Shown: positions 40,526 to 49,537, counted from the first letter of the stretch. The stretch: DNA of 64,000 nucleotides from JAVVHH01 sp965199585 (GCA_965199585.1 CBDASI010000002.1:3518438-3582437); one strand, 5' to 3'. Notes: generated by a model not told the origin, from the letters alone. Translations and numbers: made by a program.

Positions 40526-42792
40526 CTGCGCCGCCTCTCTCCCGGCGTAATATCCTGCTCGGAAGTGCCGGCGCCATCGGCTCGGGCTGGTTCGCGACCG
40601 AGACGCAGGCAAAGGCAAACGCGGTTACGTTGCCTCGTCGCGTTCTCGCGCTCTACGACGGCTCGATCAGTACGAACGTCAGAGCGGCGACGCCTCACGC
40701 GTTTGCGGCGATGCCAATGGAATGGCTGGGACTGACACTCGAGTATTATGACGTTCGCGAAGAACTTCCGCCGATCTGGTCGGACCCGTCCTACCGTGGC
40801 GTATTAAGTTGGTTTGCGGAGCCGAACCTCTCTGAATACGCGAATTACGTGACATGGATCACCCGAGTTGCCGCCTCGGGCCGCCGTATCGTCCAGATCG
40901 GCGACGCAACGGCGAAACTTGGGACCGCGTCGGCCAAACAGGCAGATCAACTACGGAGCAAGCTATACGCCGCTTTCGGCATGCGCCCGCTAGGTCAGTG
41001 GAGTGATGTCACTCTCGGCGACAGTGTGTCGTATCGCGAGGCCGCCAGCACCGAATTTGAATGCCGGTTCGAGGCGGGTTTCCCGCCGCATGAGCTTTTC
41101 GCGCCTGCCCGGGCCGATGTCGCGTCCTGGCTGATACTAACACGGGCCGACCAAAATCGATCCCAGTCGCATCTCGTTACCGTATCACCGGCGGGAGGTT
41201 TCATCGCGCCGGGTTATGCGACGAAAGCCGATCCGCAGACCGGGATCGAGCAATGGTTCGTCGACCCTTTCGCATTCTTCGCAGCGGCATTTGGAACGGA
41301 CGATCTCCCAGCAGCCGACACGACGACGTTGTGCGGCAGCCGTATCTTCTACAGTCACATCGACGGAGACGGCTGGCGCTCGATCAGCCAAGTGCGGGCG
41401 CCGGGTCGCGCGCCGGCGACGAATGCGGAGGTGATCCTAACCTACGTAATCGCCGCTCATCCAGACCTTCCGGTCACTGTCGCGCCGATCGCGGCCGAGA
41501 TGGATCCTGAATTCGCAGGTGATTTCCGAGCCATATCCGCCGCTCGCGGGCTGTTCCGCCTAGATCATGTCGAGGCTGCGACACACACCTACACGCACCC
41601 ATTTCGCTGGGCCTTCTTCAAGGATTACGATCCGGCGGCAGAAGCCCCATTCCAAGATGCCTATCGAAGCGCGGTGAGCGGCCGATTGGTCGTCGTCGAT
41701 GCGTCGGATCAGCCCGCGCCCGGCACGCCTAGCTGTTGCGGCCGAGGCGCCCGCACAGGTCCATCGCCGCCCCGGGCATTTGGCGGGCGCCCATTCTCCT
41801 TGGAGCAAGAGGTCAAGGGCGCGGCAAAGCTGATCGAGGCCGTCGGTGCCGCATCGGGAAAGCGCGTTTGTCTGCTACAATGGCCTGGCGACTGCTTACC
41901 CTTTCCCGCCGCACTCCGAACTGCCGCTGATGCCGGGTTACTCAACATCAACGGTGGCGACACACGGTGCGACAACGAGTTCCCGAGCGTAAGCGCTGTC
42001 GCACCGCTTGGCTTTCGGCGAAATGGGCTCACGCAGATCTATGCCTCTAACAGTAGTGAGGAACTCTATACTGATCTGTGGACCGATCGATACTTTGGCT
42101 TCCGTGACCTGCCAGAGACGTGGGATCGAACAGGCGCGCCACGACGGCTGAAGCCGATCAATCTTTATTATCACATGTATTCGGGCGAACGCCGGGCAAG
42201 CCTGGACGCGTTGCTAAGCAATATCGACGCGCTTCGGACAAGAGGCGATTACATCGCGATCGCCGCCAGCGACTACGCGGCCGCCGCGAATGGTTTCTTC
42301 TCTGCAAATTTCGTGTTCGAGGAGCCATCGACATGGCGTGTCGTGGATCGTGGAAGCCTGCAAACCATCCGGTTTGCAAACGCAAATCGACGAATGCTCG
42401 ATCAAGCTGCCTCTACTGGCGTCCTCGGGGAACGGGTCATCAACGATCATCTTTACATCGCTCTGGATCCTGCAGTGGCGGAACCACGCGTGACGCTCAG
42501 GACGCGCGATGAGTCGGCCGCGAGGACGTCGGCCGCGAGGACGGCTGCTCTAACGCGGTCTTCGTGGGTCGTCAGTCACCTCACCTCCGAAAACGATCGC
42601 TTTTCGTTCAAAGTGCAAGGGCATGGCGCTGGCGAGATGGTCTGGCGCGTGGCGCCGGATCGGCGATGGACAGTGCGTGCGACAGGTGAGACCGTTTCTG
42701 CCGTGAGCCAGGCAGACGGAACGCTCAGCTTCAGACTGACTCAGCGCCCGACGCCGCAGATCGACGTCACAGTGCAGGTTACGTCGACATGA
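40522..42792 (+). CDS. CE18-type polysaccharide deacetylase, C-terminal part of PelA, Tat-exported
   Basis: A 756-residue protein starting with a Tat-type signal, LSRRNILLGSAGAIGSGWFA. Residues about 40-260 form a Rossmann-like domain as in the middle of PelA. The deacetylase domain has the metal/catalytic Asp in FYSHIDGDGW (Asp281, Asp283), the His pair in ATHTYTHPF (His355, His359) and the late motif INLYYHMYSGE. The last 150 residues are beta-rich. It would remove acetyl groups from Pel GalNAc/GlcNAc in the periplasm before export. Twin-arginine export is odd, since PelA is normally a Sec substrate. Residues 402-420 hold a Cys-Cys and Arg/Pro-rich linker unlike the rest. The coding region is markedly less GC-rich than the window's left half. 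Confidence 0.87.
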   Translation: MTAPPLSRRNILLGSAGAIGSGWFATETQAKANAVTLPRRVLALYDGSISTNVRAATPHAFAAMPMEWLGLTLEYYDVREELPPIWSDPSYRGVLSWFAEPNLSEYANYVTWITRVAASGRRIVQIGDATAKLGTASAKQADQLRSKLYAAFGMRPLGQWSDVTLGDSVSYREAASTEFECRFEAGFPPHELFAPARADVASWLILTRADQNRSQSHLVTVSPAGGFIAPGYATKADPQTGIEQWFVDPFAFFAAAFGTDDLPAADTTTLCGSRIFYSHIDGDGWRSISQVRAPGRAPATNAEVILTYVIAAHPDLPVTVAPIAAEMDPEFAGDFRAISAARGLFRLDHVEAATHTYTHPFRWAFFKDYDPAAEAPFQDAYRSAVSGRLVVVDASDQPAPGTPSCCGRGARTGPSPPRAFGGRPFSLEQEVKGAAKLIEAVGAASGKRVCLLQWPGDCLPFPAALRTAADAGLLNINGGDTRCDNEFPSVSAVAPLGFRRNGLTQIYASNSSEELYTDLWTDRYFGFRDLPETWDRTGAPRRLKPINLYYHMYSGERRASLDALLSNIDALRTRGDYIAIAASDYAAAANGFFSANFVFEEPSTWRVVDRGSLQTIRFANANRRMLDQAASTGVLGERVINDHLYIALDPAVAEPRVTLRTRDESAARTSAARTAALTRSSWVVSHLTSENDRFSFKVQGHGAGEMVWRVAPDRRWTVRATGETVSAVSQADGTLSFRLTQRPTPQIDVTVQVTST

Positions 42793-45700
42793 TGGTTCCG
42801 GCGGTCTCCGGGCCGGCGTCGACTTACTCGGTTCGGCCGCTCCGATACCGTTCGTTGCAGACATTGCTGATACTGTCCGTGTTCGGCAGTCTGCTCTGTT
42901 CCTACTGGCTGCTACCCAGCCGATTGGAGCGGGTGATGGCGGCGCTGGAACGTGGCGATCAGCCGGTGCTCGAGCGTGAACTGACGCGTGCGGCCGAACG
43001 GCCGACCGACCCTGGCGAGACACGCGCGTTGGCCGATGTCGCTCTCACGCTTGGCGAGCCGGAGGTGGCGGCGTCGATTTTGGAGCAGTCCCTAGCCCAA
43101 CGGCCGAACAGCCTGACCGCGATGCGTCGGCTCATCGAGATCCAACGCCAGCGCCATCGCATGCGGGACGTTGCCGCCTTGGACGAACGCATCTACGCGC
43201 AGAGCGGTGCCCTAGAGGCGCTCCGCGAAGCTGCGGACATCTATGCAAGCCAGCAACGGACCAGCGATCGAATCGATGCGTTAAGGCGCTTAAACGCTAT
43301 CGGCCAAACGACCGCCGCCGACATTGTGGAATTGGCGCATAGACTTTTCGATGCAGGGGCTGCACGAGAGGCGTCGACTCTGGTGATGGCTTGGCTGGAC
43401 ACCTCGACCAAGCCGCTGTCGGTCGACATCGTCGCGCTTGCGGCATGGCTGTCGGCCGCCGCTCAGGACGCGCAGGACGTCGCGACCCGGCTAGGGACGC
43501 TGATCGGCCAGGCGGAGGAGACTGCGCCGCTTTATGCCCTGATCCAGACCTATGCGGAGCGTGGCCATCCCAACCTGTCTCTGGTTGCCGGGCTGGCGCT
43601 CGGCGATACGGTGCAGTCCAAGCCCGAAATCGCGTTGCTGTTGGCGGAGCTGGAGGCGCAGCAAGGCCAGTTCGCGTCGGCGCGGCAGCGCCTTGATGCA
43701 CTGGAGAAGACCGGGAGGCTTACACCGGCCGGATTACCGATGCTTGCCGAGTTGAGCTTGCAGATGGGCGATGTTGCTCGGGCGGCCACGCTGATGAACG
43801 GCATCGTAGCGGAGCAGATGCCCGGGGAACTGCTGCATCGCCTTGTCGATACGGCTTTCGCCTCCGGCCAGATGGAGGCGTTGACCCGCGTGGCTGTTGG
43901 GCCCATCGCCGTGGGCACGCCCGGTAGCGCTGCCGTCATCGCGCTGGCACATGGCGATCGCGCGCAAGCGCAAGCTTTGGCACGGCGGGCGCTCGAACCG
44001 ACGGCTGATCTGGCAGAGTTGGGCCCGGCGTTCGGCAGCTTGGTGAGGACACTCGGGCTCGAGCGCGCGACGGTCACGCGCCTGCTGGCGGCTGCCAAGG
44101 CCGGCGCACTCGGCGATCAAGAACTGTCTCTGCTCATCGATGCGTCGACATCCTTGCGCGCGGAACTGCCTGCGGTGCTGCAAGTGCTTCGTACGCAACG
44201 CGATCGCACGCCGCGGTCCGGCGTGATCTGGGCGACCGCTGCTACTCGCGCTGGAAGCGTCGCCGACGTGACCGCCTGGCTCAAGGAGCGGGCTGGCCAG
44301 ATGACGACCGAGGTGTTGCTAGACCTCTTGCTGTTAGGCAACGAGCGATCCAGCGGCGAGTTGGCGCATGTCGCAGCGTCCGCGTTGGCGGGACGAGCGG
44401 ATCTGCCGTATGGGTGGACACCGGCCGAAATCGCCTTGGCAGCGCGCGCGACCGAGCCGATGACAGTCGCCCGTTTGCGAGCGGGTCTTGCTTTGATCAG
44501 CGCGCCGCAAGCCACGCTTACGGTCAGAAGCAGAATCGTCGCTGACCTGGTCGGCGCACGAGAATTCACTCGGGTGGCACAAAGCCTGCCGAACTCGCCG
44601 GAGAGTGAAGCGGCGGTTGACTGGCTCGTCGCCGCAGGCAGTCAGGTCCAAGCACCGGAAACGCTACAGGCTGAACTCGCTCTACTGGCGAACGTGGCAC
44701 CGCGTCGGTCACTTCCGTTGCTCGCACAGGTGTGGACGAGAGACCCCAGACATCTCCTACCGCTTTACGTCGCCGCACTGTCGCGGGAGCATCAGGCCGA
44801 TCTGGCGCAAAGCTTGTTGTTGCCCGCCATCAAAGGCCTGCCGGCCAAACAGCAAGATGCTATTCTTTACGACACACTAGCAGGCCTGCAGCCGACTGAC
44901 GCACTCCCCGTGCTACGGACCGCTGCACGACTGGGCAGAGACGAATGGATGTCCGCCTATCAGGATGCGTTGTCGCGAGCTGGCCTCTTGGACGATTTAC
45001 GGACCAACCTGCGCGAACAGGCCGCTACAGGACAGATGAGCCCAACCCGGCGTTTGGCCATTGCCTCGCGGCTGATCGAGCTCAACGACCGGATCGGTGC
45101 CATCGGTATTCTCGAGAAACTTGCGACTGGTCTGCGGCCGAGCGATCCGATCGTCGAGCAGCTCGTGTTTCTGTGGGGGCCTCGATCAAGTCCGGACTCA
45201 ATCAAGTGGGCCCATGACCAGGCTGTTGCCGCGCCGCTGTCCGACTTCCCCAAATGGCTCGAGCACCTTGCCTATCTCGGCGCTCCGAGATTGGTGGTCG
45301 ACCTCGTAAAGGCCCGCCCCGCGATCCTAGGCGCCAACGCGCAGGCGGTGCGAACCTATGGAGCATCGCTGATCGCGGCTGGCATGCAGAACAAGTCGGA
45401 TCTTGCTGCTGCCATCGCAGCGCATCCCGCACCGGACGTGGCCGATGCGCTGGCGCAACTCGCTCTCGACAACGGGCAAGCGCATCCGGCTTGGCAGGCC
45501 GCGCGCGAAGCGATCTCGAAGGCGCCGAACGATGCGGCCGGCCTGTTGCTCGCGGCCCAATCGTCCGCGTCGGTTCGCCGATCGAGCGAGGCCGCTGCCC
45601 TGTATACCCGACTTCTGGCGCTCGGGCCGCAGGAGGCCGCGGTGATGATCGATGCCGGTGACGCGATGCTGACGGCAAAACAGGTCGAGGCGGGACGCCG

Positions 45701-45908
45701 GGTGCTGGCTGCGGCACTGCTGCGGCTGCCCGCGGAACCGAGGACATCAGCGGTCGCACGACAGCGCGCCCGCGCATTAATGTTGCTCAAACGTCGAGAC
45801 GAGGCGGTCGGGTTATTAACGGCGTGGCTCGCCCGGTCGCCAAGCGATGTGGGCCTGCGGGCCGATCTCCTTCAAGCGCGGTTGGACGAGGGAGAGAACA
45901 CTCGCTGA
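42789..45908 (+). CDS. membrane-anchored TPR scaffold, PelB N-terminal-like
   Basis: A 1039-residue protein with one membrane helix (LLILSVFGSLLCSYWLLP, residues about 28-45) and then an almost unbroken array of helix pairs with TPR spacing. LMGRRIEILQRQ-like repeats are absent, but LIEIQRQRHRMRDVAALDERIYA, LREAADIYASQQRTSDRIDAL and TLGEPEVAASILEQSLAQRP are TPR-like. Pseudomonas PelB has the same layout plus a C-terminal barrel, which is missing here and is instead encoded as the first gene. The protein likely spans the periplasm and guides the polymer or recruits the PelA parts. The ATG (42789, with a second ATG at 42792) overlaps the deacetylase stop by four bases. Confidence 0.75.
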   Translation: MMVPAVSGPASTYSVRPLRYRSLQTLLILSVFGSLLCSYWLLPSRLERVMAALERGDQPVLERELTRAAERPTDPGETRALADVALTLGEPEVAASILEQSLAQRPNSLTAMRRLIEIQRQRHRMRDVAALDERIYAQSGALEALREAADIYASQQRTSDRIDALRRLNAIGQTTAADIVELAHRLFDAGAAREASTLVMAWLDTSTKPLSVDIVALAAWLSAAAQDAQDVATRLGTLIGQAEETAPLYALIQTYAERGHPNLSLVAGLALGDTVQSKPEIALLLAELEAQQGQFASARQRLDALEKTGRLTPAGLPMLAELSLQMGDVARAATLMNGIVAEQMPGELLHRLVDTAFASGQMEALTRVAVGPIAVGTPGSAAVIALAHGDRAQAQALARRALEPTADLAELGPAFGSLVRTLGLERATVTRLLAAAKAGALGDQELSLLIDASTSLRAELPAVLQVLRTQRDRTPRSGVIWATAATRAGSVADVTAWLKERAGQMTTEVLLDLLLLGNERSSGELAHVAASALAGRADLPYGWTPAEIALAARATEPMTVARLRAGLALISAPQATLTVRSRIVADLVGAREFTRVAQSLPNSPESEAAVDWLVAAGSQVQAPETLQAELALLANVAPRRSLPLLAQVWTRDPRHLLPLYVAALSREHQADLAQSLLLPAIKGLPAKQQDAILYDTLAGLQPTDALPVLRTAARLGRDEWMSAYQDALSRAGLLDDLRTNLREQAATGQMSPTRRLAIASRLIELNDRIGAIGILEKLATGLRPSDPIVEQLVFLWGPRSSPDSIKWAHDQAVAAPLSDFPKWLEHLAYLGAPRLVVDLVKARPAILGANAQAVRTYGASLIAAGMQNKSDLAAAIAAHPAPDVADALAQLALDNGQAHPAWQAAREAISKAPNDAAGLLLAAQSSASVRRSSEAAALYTRLLALGPQEAAVMIDAGDAMLTAKQVEAGRRVLAAALLRLPAEPRTSAVARQRARALMLLKRRDEAVGLLTAWLARSPSDVGLRADLLQARLDEGENTR

Positions 45909-46557
45909 GCAGCCTTCACGAACATGGGTGACCATGTCTCGCTCTCAATGCCGGTAGTCTAGCCACCGACGGCGAGCTGACGCCGGCCGCTGTTCGTGAG
46001 TGCAGGCATGGTGAATGGGGGGCTTTGTCTAACGTGTCATCTCAAATCACGCACCGGTTCGGTGATCCATGACGGCTTGGACAAGGGCTCGCGGCGATGA
46101 TGCTGGCATAAGACAGATTCATACAGGTGGTGGCCGAGCCGGGTGCATGGACCGCAAGGACGTGGCCGGCCGATGGTCGATCATCGCGCGCCGAGTTGGT
46201 TGACGATGTGCTTGACGGGGATGCTTCCTACCGACAGTCTCGATAGTGATTCTAGGACTCACCCGCATCTGTCGTCTCTGCCCCATGCGCGCGCGGCAAA
46301 AGGTCCGATCTCCCCTCATTTGAGCGTCATTGAGGCGAGTAGCCGTCGCCGATATGCCTGCTCGCGCCCTCGGCACCGCCCCCGCGCTCGACTGTGACAA
46401 AGACTACGTCGTTCGAGAGTAAGTTGGATGCGGCAAAACGCCCTAAGGCATCGGCGAATGAGAGTCCGCGGAGGGCGCAATCGGCAACGAAATAGTTAAC
46501 TTAAGGCTTACGTTACAGAGCGGGTCGCACCTTCAATCGTCCGAAACTCATCCCGCT
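45909..46557. other. 650-base stretch without convincing genes, lower GC
   Basis: Lies between the 3' ends of the Pel TPR gene and the minus-strand small gene. Short open frames exist on both strands but their products are Arg/Ser-rich with no start context. AT-richer patches occur (for example TAGTTAACTTAAGG near 46495). It may be the remnant of an inserted element or degenerate gene; I recognise no transposase fragment or terminal repeats. Confidence 0.4.
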
Positions 46558-46962
46558 CTACGACCGATATTCAGCCGGGATCGGCAGATTTCCGCCCGGA
46601 TTCGTGTCGTGGCGCGAGAGGCGCAGGAGTGTCGCGTTTTCGACGAAGGGGCGTAGATCAGCCTCGATCGCGTCCGCTGTGGCGCGATCATACACCTCGG
46701 CGCCGTGGACGCGCACGGCGATGGCCGACCGGTGCTTCGCGCGCTTTTCCGGGTCTGCCAACGTCACCGCCGTCCAGCGACCGAGCGGCGTTTCGGCTTG
46801 CACCGGGTCGGCCAGGAAGGCTTCGAACGCATCGAGTTGGCTGACCAGAGTCGCGTCGTGTCGGCGCAGGACGGCGTAGAGCCGATGCGCGGGATCGTCG
46901 AGTGCAGCGCGCCCGGCCTCGTCCACATAAAGGCGCACCTGATGCAGCCACTCTTCACTCAT
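46558..46962 (-). CDS. small protein of unknown function downstream of the flavoprotein gene
   Basis: A 134-residue cytoplasmic protein without signal peptide or membrane helix, rich in Asp, Glu, Ala and Arg. No motif is recognised. Sequence such as YVDEAGRAALDDPAHRLYAVLRRH and FLADPVQAETPLGRW suggests a compact alpha/beta fold. ATG complement 46960-46962 is preferred over a GTG seven codons upstream because GGGGAG lies just before it. It starts 21 bases after the D-amino-acid-dehydrogenase-like gene, and both may be in one operon with the transaminase. Its role may be linked to the same substrate, but nothing in the sequence proves it. Confidence 0.65.
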   Translation of the reverse strand: MSEEWLHQVRLYVDEAGRAALDDPAHRLYAVLRRHDATLVSQLDAFEAFLADPVQAETPLGRWTAVTLADPEKRAKHRSAIAVRVHGAEVYDRATADAIEADLRPFVENATLLRLSRHDTNPGGNLPIPAEYRS

Positions 46963-46983
46963 CGTCCCGGTCTCCCCGTTCAC

Positions 46984-48258
46984 TCAGGCCGCCTGGTTCG
47001 ACCGCCCGGTGGCCAACGCAGCGACCGCATCGGCCGTTGCCGCCGACAGCGTCCAGCCGAGATGGCCGTGCCCGGTGTTATAGAACACCCGTGGGTTCTT
47101 CCCTTGCATCACGCGCGGCATCATGTCCGGCATCATCGGACGCAGCCCGGCCCACGGCACCGCCTGCCGCGTGCTCATCCCCGGGAAATGTGCGCGGCAC
47201 CAGCGCACCAGCGGCTCGACTCGTTCGGCACGGATGTCGCGGTTGACGCCATTGAACTCGGCGGTACCGGCAACGCGGAACCGCGTCTGGCCGAGACGGC
47301 TGGTCACGATCTTGGCCTTGTCGTCGAGCAAGCTGACCCAAGGCGCCGCCGCCTGGTCCGCCGGCTCCGGCAGGCTGACGGTGATCGAGTAGCCCTTGAC
47401 CGGATAGACGTTCACCCGGTCGCCCAAGCTGCGACCGAGATCGCGGGACAGCACGCCGCTGCAGACTACGAGCTTGTCGAACCGGCTCACCTCATCCGGC
47501 GGCACCGCCTGGTCCAAGCGAGGCTCGGTGGAGCGGTGGCGGATCTCGACGCGGTCCTCCGTCGCCGTGACCCCGAGCACCAGCGTGGACAAACGCATGA
47601 CGACGCCCAGCCGCTCGCAAGCGCCGGCAAGCCCGTTGGTGAATTTATGGATGTCGCCGGTGAAGTCCGACGGTGTGTACCAGCCGCCGTAGAGCTCGCC
47701 CTGCAGCGCGGGTTCGATCTGCTTCATCTCGGCAACCGTGACGGCACGGCGTTCGAGCCCGCCTCTGGCGAGCAATGCGGTGGTGCGTCGGGCATCCTCG
47801 AAATCGGCCTTGGTCGCGTAGAAATGCAGTATGCCGCGCTCCTCGCAATCGAAGTCGATGCCGGCCTCGTCGGCCATGCGCTGCAGGTGACCGCGCGCCT
47901 CGATTGCCAGCCGAACCGTGGTGACGGTGTTGTCCTCGTGCCGCGGGATCGCGCCGATGAACTCGGCCATCCAGGACAGTTTGTGCCAGGACGGCTTGGG
48001 GTTCACCAGCAACGGCGCCCCGCTGCTGAACATCCATTTCAGCCCCTTGAACACGGTCGCCCAACTGTTCCAGACCTCCGCGTTGGAGGCTGAAAGCTGC
48101 CCGCCATTGGCGAACGACGTCTCCATCGCCGCATAGGGATGCTTGTCGAACAGCGTAACCCGGCAGCCCCGGCGGATCAGGTTATAAGCCGTCGTGACCC
48201 CGGTGATGCCCGCGCCGATGACGGCGATATGGGGCTCGGTCGTGCCGGAAGTGTCCAT
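46984..48258 (-). CDS. D-amino-acid dehydrogenase-like FAD oxidoreductase (DadA family)
   Basis: A 424-residue flavoprotein of the DadA/glycine-oxidase (DAO) superfamily. The N-terminal dinucleotide motif is IAVIGAGITGVTTAYNLIRRG, followed by the FAD-contact segment SFANGGQLSASN, characteristic of DadA. The C-terminus has NTGHGHLGWTLSAATADAVA, the usual second FAD contact. It oxidises a primary or secondary amine, with electrons probably passing to the respiratory chain. It lies 29 bases downstream of a 2-aminoethylphosphonate transaminase-like gene, so an aminophosphonate derivative is a possible substrate, but a plain D-amino-acid role is equally consistent. Confidence 0.87.
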   Translation of the reverse strand: MDTSGTTEPHIAVIGAGITGVTTAYNLIRRGCRVTLFDKHPYAAMETSFANGGQLSASNAEVWNSWATVFKGLKWMFSSGAPLLVNPKPSWHKLSWMAEFIGAIPRHEDNTVTTVRLAIEARGHLQRMADEAGIDFDCEERGILHFYATKADFEDARRTTALLARGGLERRAVTVAEMKQIEPALQGELYGGWYTPSDFTGDIHKFTNGLAGACERLGVVMRLSTLVLGVTATEDRVEIRHRSTEPRLDQAVPPDEVSRFDKLVVCSGVLSRDLGRSLGDRVNVYPVKGYSITVSLPEPADQAAAPWVSLLDDKAKIVTSRLGQTRFRVAGTAEFNGVNRDIRAERVEPLVRWCRAHFPGMSTRQAVPWAGLRPMMPDMMPRVMQGKNPRVFYNTGHGHLGWTLSAATADAVAALATGRSNQAA

Positions 48259-48287
48259 CGATGCTCCGAGTTGGCTGAAGTGAGTCG

Positions 48288-49427
48288 TCAGGTCGCGGCC
48301 GGGCCGGGCCGACCGAGCCCGGCCAGCCCCATCTCGCTCAACGTCTCGGCAAACGCGGACATGGCGTCGGCGATGTCGTGCTCGTCGACCTCGCCCATGC
48401 AGGCGATGCGGAACGTGTTGGCGATGGCCAGGCGCCCCGGGAATATCACGAAGCCGCGGCGCTGCATGCCCTGGTAGAGCGCGTCGAACGCGAAACTGGG
48501 GTCGTCGGGTTCGTGGAAGGTGGCGACGATGGGCGATGCGTGCTCATCCGGCACCACGGTCGCGAAGCCCATCTGCCGCATGCCGTCGACCAGGCGGCGC
48601 CAATTGCGGCGGTAGCGTGCGAGCCGCGCCGGGCTGCCGCCTTCGGCGGCGTGCTCGCGGCAGGCCTGGGCGAAAGCAGCGACGACGTGCGTGGGCGGGG
48701 TGAAGCGGAAGCCGCCGGTGCGGTCCATGTGCTGGTTCTGGTCCCACAGATCGAGCGATAAACTCCGCCGCACGCCGCGCGTCGCCTCCAGCGCATGCTT
48801 CTGAACGATGGCCCAGCCCACACCGGGAACGCCCTGCATGCATTTGTTGGACGAGAGGGTGAGCGCATGAAAGCCGAGCCGGCGCGCATCGATCGGCATG
48901 GCGCCGAACGAGGCGACGGCATCGATCAGCAGGCCTTTCGCGTGCTTGCGGCAGGCAGATGCCGCAGGCTCGAGCGGGTTCAGGATGCCGGTGCTGGTCT
49001 CGCAGTGAACGACCATGACATGGGTGATGGCCGGGTCGGCGCGCAGGGCGGCGTCGAACGCGTCCTCGCTCGGCGGGCTGAACGGGAGCGTGCGCAGCAC
49101 GGCGTGCGGCGTGCCGGTGGCGGCGCAGATTTCGATCAGCCGGTCGCCGTAGACGCCGTTGGTGTGGATCAGCACCTTCCCGCCGGTGGGGACCAGCGTC
49201 GCCAGCACGGCCTCGTTGGCGTAGGTGGCGCTGCCGGGCACGGGGATTGCGGTGTAGGCATCGCCGCCGCCGACCAGCCGGACCAGATAGTCGCGGGCAT
49301 ACTGGATCTCGGCCTGGAATGCCGCGTCACCGGCGGGGCGGTCGATCAGCATCACCTCCTTGGTGGTGCGGGAGACGCTGACCGGGCCTGGCGTCAGCAG
49401 CAGAGGATGGGCGGCGTCGCGGGTCAT
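48288..49427 (-). CDS. phnW: 2-aminoethylphosphonate:pyruvate transaminase-like aminotransferase (PhnW family)
   Basis: A 379-residue fold-type I class V aminotransferase. The PhnW-type N-terminus is LLLTPGPVSVSRTTKEVML. The PLP region includes HCETSTGILNPLEP, the Asp in LLIDAVASFGAMPID and the Schiff-base Lys in LSSNKCMQGVPGVG. The C-terminal domain has FVIFPGRLAIANTFRIACMG, close to PhnW. It would convert 2-aminoethylphosphonate and pyruvate to phosphonoacetaldehyde and alanine. ATG complement 49425-49427 fits the family start; the longer frame upstream is not protein-like. No phosphonatase (phnX) or phnY/phnA genes are in the window, so the downstream route is unknown. Confidence 0.87.
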   Translation of the reverse strand: MTRDAAHPLLLTPGPVSVSRTTKEVMLIDRPAGDAAFQAEIQYARDYLVRLVGGGDAYTAIPVPGSATYANEAVLATLVPTGGKVLIHTNGVYGDRLIEICAATGTPHAVLRTLPFSPPSEDAFDAALRADPAITHVMVVHCETSTGILNPLEPAASACRKHAKGLLIDAVASFGAMPIDARRLGFHALTLSSNKCMQGVPGVGWAIVQKHALEATRGVRRSLSLDLWDQNQHMDRTGGFRFTPPTHVVAAFAQACREHAAEGGSPARLARYRRNWRRLVDGMRQMGFATVVPDEHASPIVATFHEPDDPSFAFDALYQGMQRRGFVIFPGRLAIANTFRIACMGEVDEHDIADAMSAFAETLSEMGLAGLGRPGPAAT

Positions 49428-49537
49428 GGTCGCTCCCAAGCGAAGGATGGACGGCGGCTCGAGATAAGCACGAAATGTGCCATCCCGAGGGCGCCAACAC
49501 ACTGGACGCGCCTGGCCGAGACGGCGATGCTGAGCGA

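Noticed and set aside
46119..46400. A 93-codon minus-strand frame in the gene-poor stretch
   Set aside because: No ribosome binding site, biased Arg/Ser composition and no recognisable domain.
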